Source of the DNA: Smittia aterrima
Taxonomy: Eukaryota; Arthropoda; Insecta; Diptera; Chironomidae
Direction of reading: 5' to 3'
NCBI GenBank assembly: GCA_033063855.1
Contig: CP093829.1
Span: forward strand, 21,049,537-21,113,536
DNA: 64,000 nucleotides
Part shown: positions 60,198-64,000 of the stretch, in pieces
How positions within the stretch are numbered: the first letter of the stretch is position 1
Layout of the letters: every line of letters begins with the position of its first letter
Translations under genes and position numbers: made by a program
The notes under the pieces: model-generated
The model's input: only the letters and a program-made list of their open reading frames with translations
Told to the model about the DNA's origin: nothing
Databases searched by the model: none

Positions 60198-62044
60198 ATG
60201 AGCGTGATCGACATGGCAGTTTCAGAAGCTGATTGTGGACGCAAAATCAATTTGTGGAAGAAATTCAAAATATTTCAAGACGTGAGGTTAGTGGCCGAGT
60301 GACTGGTTGTCGTGATTCGTGAATAAATCACTTGAGATAATAATAGACGGGCTTGAACTACAGTACCGCGTAGCAACCGTCTTTCTCTTCGATATTTCAT
60401 TACACAACTACCGCAACAGGTTTTATGAAAAACGTTTTAGATGAAACTCAATACAGCTCTGTGTAAAATAAAAGTTTTAAAATATCGCGACTAGTTCAAT
60501 GGAATGAAAACAAAATGTGAGAGGCTTAAACACCCGGTGCTCTTATCGTCTACATGTGACTGTAGACCAAGCTCGATTTTGATTTATATTGAGCTTCACG
60601 AGATAAAGAAGACGCTACATTGGGAACTCACTGGAAGTGAACTATAAAACAATAATACGCCAATTGCGCTCAGTGCGCTTTTTCAATTGAAGGAATGAAT
60701 TACTATCGCGATATAAAGTCAAGGTTACTTCAAGACTCGACCTCTCGACGAGACGAAATAACGTCTTCGAAAAATAATTAATTGGGCGTAACTTTAATTT
60801 AAATCAAATTGCGAGATTATTAACTCGGATTCGGACATTTTTTTGTGTTGATATGTCGACACGCAAGACTTCTTTCACATGACTCTAGTAATTTATTTCG
60901 TTCGTCATTAGATCGTTCATTGCGTCGTTAATTCGATGGAGCTTTCATTCAAAGAAGGCTTTAGATGCCACAGAAAATGTGATGTTATCGGGTAAGTCGG
61001 TCAAAGCGTGATTAAGATAAACTTATCAAGCGTTGAACTCTTAACAGGCCTTAAAACAAATTTCAAGAGATTCCATGTCGATCTTGGCACCTGCGTTGGA
61101 CATGACGATAAAATCTGGACATTAGCGATGAATACCGAGAGTCTAAACACTCCAATTGTTCTTCTCCACGGCTACGTGAGTGCTCTTGCATTCTGGATGC
61201 TGAATCTTGACGAGTTCGCTGCACATCGACCTGTCTACGCAATCGACTTACTTGGCTTCGGAAAAAGTTCACGACCGATGTTTGCAAACAATCCGAATGA
61301 GATTGAGGATCAAGTAAGAGCAGAATTTTATTTAATGAAAACACATTTTTATTTTTATTTTATTTTTAACTTCAGTACGTTCTTTTCATTGAGAAATGGA
61401 GACAAGCTATGAACATTCCCAAGATGATTTTACTAGGTCACAGCTTAGGCGGCTTCATATCAAGTCTATACGCGTTGAAATATCCGGAGAGAGTGGAACA
61501 TTTAATACTCGCTGACCCTTGGGGATACACTCCAGCTCCCGACATGAAAGAACATTCAATAATTCGCCGTTACTTCATGAGAGTATTTTCAAAGATCCCT
61601 CCATTTCACATGGTTCGAGTGGCTGGGCCATTTGCTCCGATATTTTTAAGAACGACAAGACCTGACATTGTTGGAAAGTTCGAAAGCATTTTTGATGCTC
61701 ACAGGAAACGTGCAGTCTCCGAATATATTTATCATTGTAATAATATTAACATAAACGGTGAGCTCGCGTTCCATCGACTCCTCGATCATCGAGTTGGACC
61801 ATGGCCGGCATATCCGATCGGAGAAAAGATGAAAATGGTTTGCTCAAAGATTCCTATAACTTTTATTTACGGAGCGAATACTTGGATTGACAATTCCTAT
61901 GGAAAGATCATCAAGGACTCCAGAATTGACAGTTACACGAGAGTTGAGATTGTTGAGAATGCCGGCCACAAAGTTTTCAGTGACAATGAAAAAGTTTTTA
62001 ATAAGCTTGTTGTAGAAGCTTGTCAAGTTAAGAAAAATTCATGA
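60198..62044 (+). CDS. ABHD4/ABHD5-like alpha/beta hydrolase, copy D
   Basis: Exons 60912-60991, 61048-61313 and 61376-62044 are firm; a first exon at 60198-60286 is proposed because it runs ATG to AG|GTTAGT in the right phase, though it is longer (89 nt) than in the other copies. With it, 367 aa. Landmarks: RWSFHSKKALDATENVML, HDDKIWTLAMNT, LLGFGKSSRPMF, GHSLGGFISS, DPWGYTPAPDM, NTWIDNSYGK, AGHKVFSDN. The Ser-Asp-His triad is complete. The oxyanion stretch is HGYVSALAFW instead of HGFGAG, so the glycines of that loop are lost. The 625-bp intron after the first exon is long for this cluster. AATAAA at 62219-62224. Confidence 0.8.
60287..60911 (+). other. putative first intron of ABHD copy D
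   Basis: A 625-bp stretch with several short inverted repeats: GTCTACA/TGTAGAC at 60548-60567 with a 6-nt loop, and AGACGG/CCGTCT at 60345-60382. Base composition is less A/T-rich than the surroundings. It may hold a promoter, if the real start is elsewhere, or a decayed repeat. Confidence 0.35.
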
Positions 62045-62513
62045 GACGTTTTGTTCGGAAATCAAATTTTTTATTAATTAATGTTTTTTTATTATAAAAC
62101 CAAAGGAAATTAAGCAAAATCGTGATGTCCATTAGGGCAAACTTTTTAAAAAGTGTCATATTCTTGTTCATTTGTAAATAATACTTATTCTGTTCTGTCA
62201 AAAAGATTTTTTCATGAAAATAAACGATTACAAAGACTTGAGACCGGCAGCAAGAGCTCTTTGTTTATGAAACACATTTGAAATCAGTTGTTGGCTTCGA
62301 TTTACATTTAAAGTTTATTTTGAAGTTTCTAATCAGATTTTGATAAACAACCGTTGATTACTCTAATTCATCAATGTTGTGTCGGGACCTTTGCCAATTA
62401 TGTTAGATTAGATTAGAATCAATTGAGTTAGTTACAGTCTGGAAGTTAAATAGTTAAACTAGAAAAACATTTTTGTTCTGAAAAAAAAATTCTAAAAGTT
62501 ATGAAAAGTCTAA
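62045..62513. other. intergenic, converging 3' ends
   Basis: 3' UTRs of ABHD copy D and Git. A/T-rich, no gene seen. Confidence 0.5.
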
Positions 62514-63976
62514 TCATTCTTGAAATTGTGTGACGAGAGTTTTTGTGGCTTTCGCCAAATTGTAAGCACAGTTACGAACTTTCTGAAGATAAAGTTCAAT
62601 GCTCGTTGGATTTTCGTTATTTGTTAGGCACCTGTGAAGATTTGTGCATTCAGCTTGAATTGCGTTTGTGTTAGCATTCAATTGACAAAGAGCGTTCTTA
62701 AGAACATCGTCAGTCATGCTTTGCGGGAAAATGGCAATCAGTTCAGCAACACCGACGCGAATACGCTCGGAGCATGGCACGAAAGAATCGTTATCTTTTT
62801 CAATGTTTTGCATGGCAAGCCAAAGTTCCTGGATACGTCTCGTCACAACTTCAGTTCTCTTCGTAACTTCTTCCACTAAAGGCAACGCTTGATTTGAATT
62901 CGAGGAACCAGAAGTTGATGATCCAACTGAATATAAACTTTGCGTTATCGGCGGTCGACTGTCTTCACGGGGAGTTTGTCTTGCTTCGTACATCGACACG
63001 GGACGTTTAACGAAGTAATTATTGGATTTACCTTCGAGAACAGGCTCAATCTCATTGCTGCCTTCAGCTGCATCAATAATTCGCCTAAAAATCCAAAACT
63101 TATAAAATCATAAATTCAAAAAAGAGTTTTCATCTTACAATTGCGCTTCAGGAGAAATTATCTGTGAATCGATTCGAGTTTTCAGCGCAGAGTTCTCCAT
63201 AGCCAGCTTCTCAACAATTGTTTTGAGCTCAGTTATAGTCATTTCCGAGCTCTTCAGCTGCTTCTTTAAATGCTCAACTTCCATCGGATTCGGCAAGTGC
63301 TGCGTAGGCGTCGGAGGCTTCGCAGATATCATCGTGTTGCTTGGAGACTTTTGTGCAAACATTAATTAGTTTTTTTTTTCATTCATAATGAGGACAAATA
63401 AGTTTTATTAGAAACTAGAGTTAGGCAAAATACCTCCACAGCAATGACTTATAAAATTGCGTAATTATGCTACCGACATTCATCCACATTATTAGTTTAC
63501 ATTATTGACAAGAGACGAAACAGATTTGTTCTAATGTTAATGAGATGATCCATTGTTAATAACAATTAGTTTAGATGAGGAAGAGAGTTAATTATGTTAA
63601 GCAATTAATCAACGCTATTAGTGTTCCGTAACCCTCGAATGAACTTTACCTGCGATGTAACTGATGGAGCAAGAATTGGAGCGTAATCATCGTCGTTTGC
63701 AACAGCGTCTACAAATAGAAACACTTGAAATTCGAGAATGTGATTCAATAGAATTTTGAAAGCTACCATAAAGCGGTTCATCGTCCGACAAATTGGATTC
63801 GCGATTTCGTCTTAAATGAGCAACACTCGGTGGGAGTGGCGATAGAACTGGGTCTAACGGACGAAGATTGGCAATATTTTGGCGACGTCTTGCATCAACG
63901 AGAATGTCGCTTAACAGTCCACAGAACTCGACGTGTGAAAATCTCGCAAGCTTTTGGCGTCCCTGGTTACGAGTCG
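62514..63976 (-). CDS. Git: Git, ArfGAP scaffold protein (3' part)
   Basis: Four exons in the window: 63976-63767, 63708-63650, 63347-63139, 63084-62514; the gene continues past the right edge, so the N-terminal ArfGAP and ankyrin part is not seen. Present: a Spa2-homology repeat (RQKLARFSHVEFCGLLSDIL), the acidic SDDEPLYDAVANDDDYAP region, a coiled coil (VEHLKKQLKSSEMTITELKT), the family's RPVSMYEAR motif and the C-terminal four-helix focal-adhesion-targeting-like domain (TDDVLKNALCQLNANTNAIQ). Git proteins bind PIX and paxillin, recruit PAK, and regulate Arf6 in focal adhesions and synapses. Length and motif order fit GIT1/GIT2. An intron of about 300 bp lies between 63348 and 63649. Confidence 0.93.
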
Positions 63977-64000
63977 CTAAAATGAAAAGTAATTAGTAGA

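Noticed and set aside
60287..60911. tRNA or other structured RNA gene among the short inverted repeats
   Set aside because: No cloverleaf with A/B box consensus could be drawn; the stems are only 6-7 bp.
1..64000. CRISPR arrays, rRNA genes, prokaryotic operons or integrated viral genes
   Set aside because: None seen; the only array is the MITE minisatellite, and all supported genes are spliced insect genes.

Overview
The window is a gene-dense piece of an insect nuclear genome, about two thirds A+T, with many introns of 50-100 bp and conserved insect proteins (ZAD zinc finger, importin-7/moleskin, Nrk, artichoke, Git). Gene content and compact introns fit a dipteran, possibly a non-brachyceran midge. 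The species is inference. No bacterial, viral, CRISPR, rRNA or tRNA feature was seen. Gene models were built by hand: GT-AG (once GC-AG) junctions were chosen so that phases join and family motifs run through, and the exon lengths were checked to sum to a multiple of three.

Layout. 0-9 kb: 3' part of a ZAD/C2H2 zinc-finger gene (+), a myosuppressin/FMRFamide-type GPCR (+), an SLC35F5-like transporter (+) and, facing it, an ELOVL fatty-acid elongase (-). 9-20 kb: importin-7 (-) divergent from the receptor tyrosine kinase Nrk (+), then a Toll-like receptor with a mucin-like N-terminus (+). 20-33 kb: a FoxD forkhead gene (-), about 3.7 kb without genes, a short LRR membrane protein (-) and the long LRR protein artichoke (-). 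33-42 kb: a type I PIP5-kinase (+) with a 3.1 kb intron and two apparent alternative 3' ends. 44-52 kb: a DPP6/DPP10-like protein with no catalytic serine (-), whose first intron carries a complete hAT-type miniature transposon. 54 kb: cytochrome c oxidase subunit 6A (-). 55-62 kb: four tandem ABHD4/ABHD5-like alpha/beta-hydrolase genes (+). 62.5-64 kb: the 3' part of Git (-), running off the right edge.

Most neighbours are unrelated housekeeping, signalling or neuronal genes. The exceptions are the ABHD array, which is a local gene family, and the two adjacent LRR genes. The best leads are: (i) the ABHD array, where the copies differ at catalytic positions (Asp changed to Asn in two, an altered oxyanion loop in a third) and in intron content; (ii) the 360-bp hAT-like element filled with 41-bp tandem repeats; (iii) the Toll-like receptor with a Thr/Ser/Asn-rich stalk in front of its LRRs; (iv) a GC-AG intron in importin-7.
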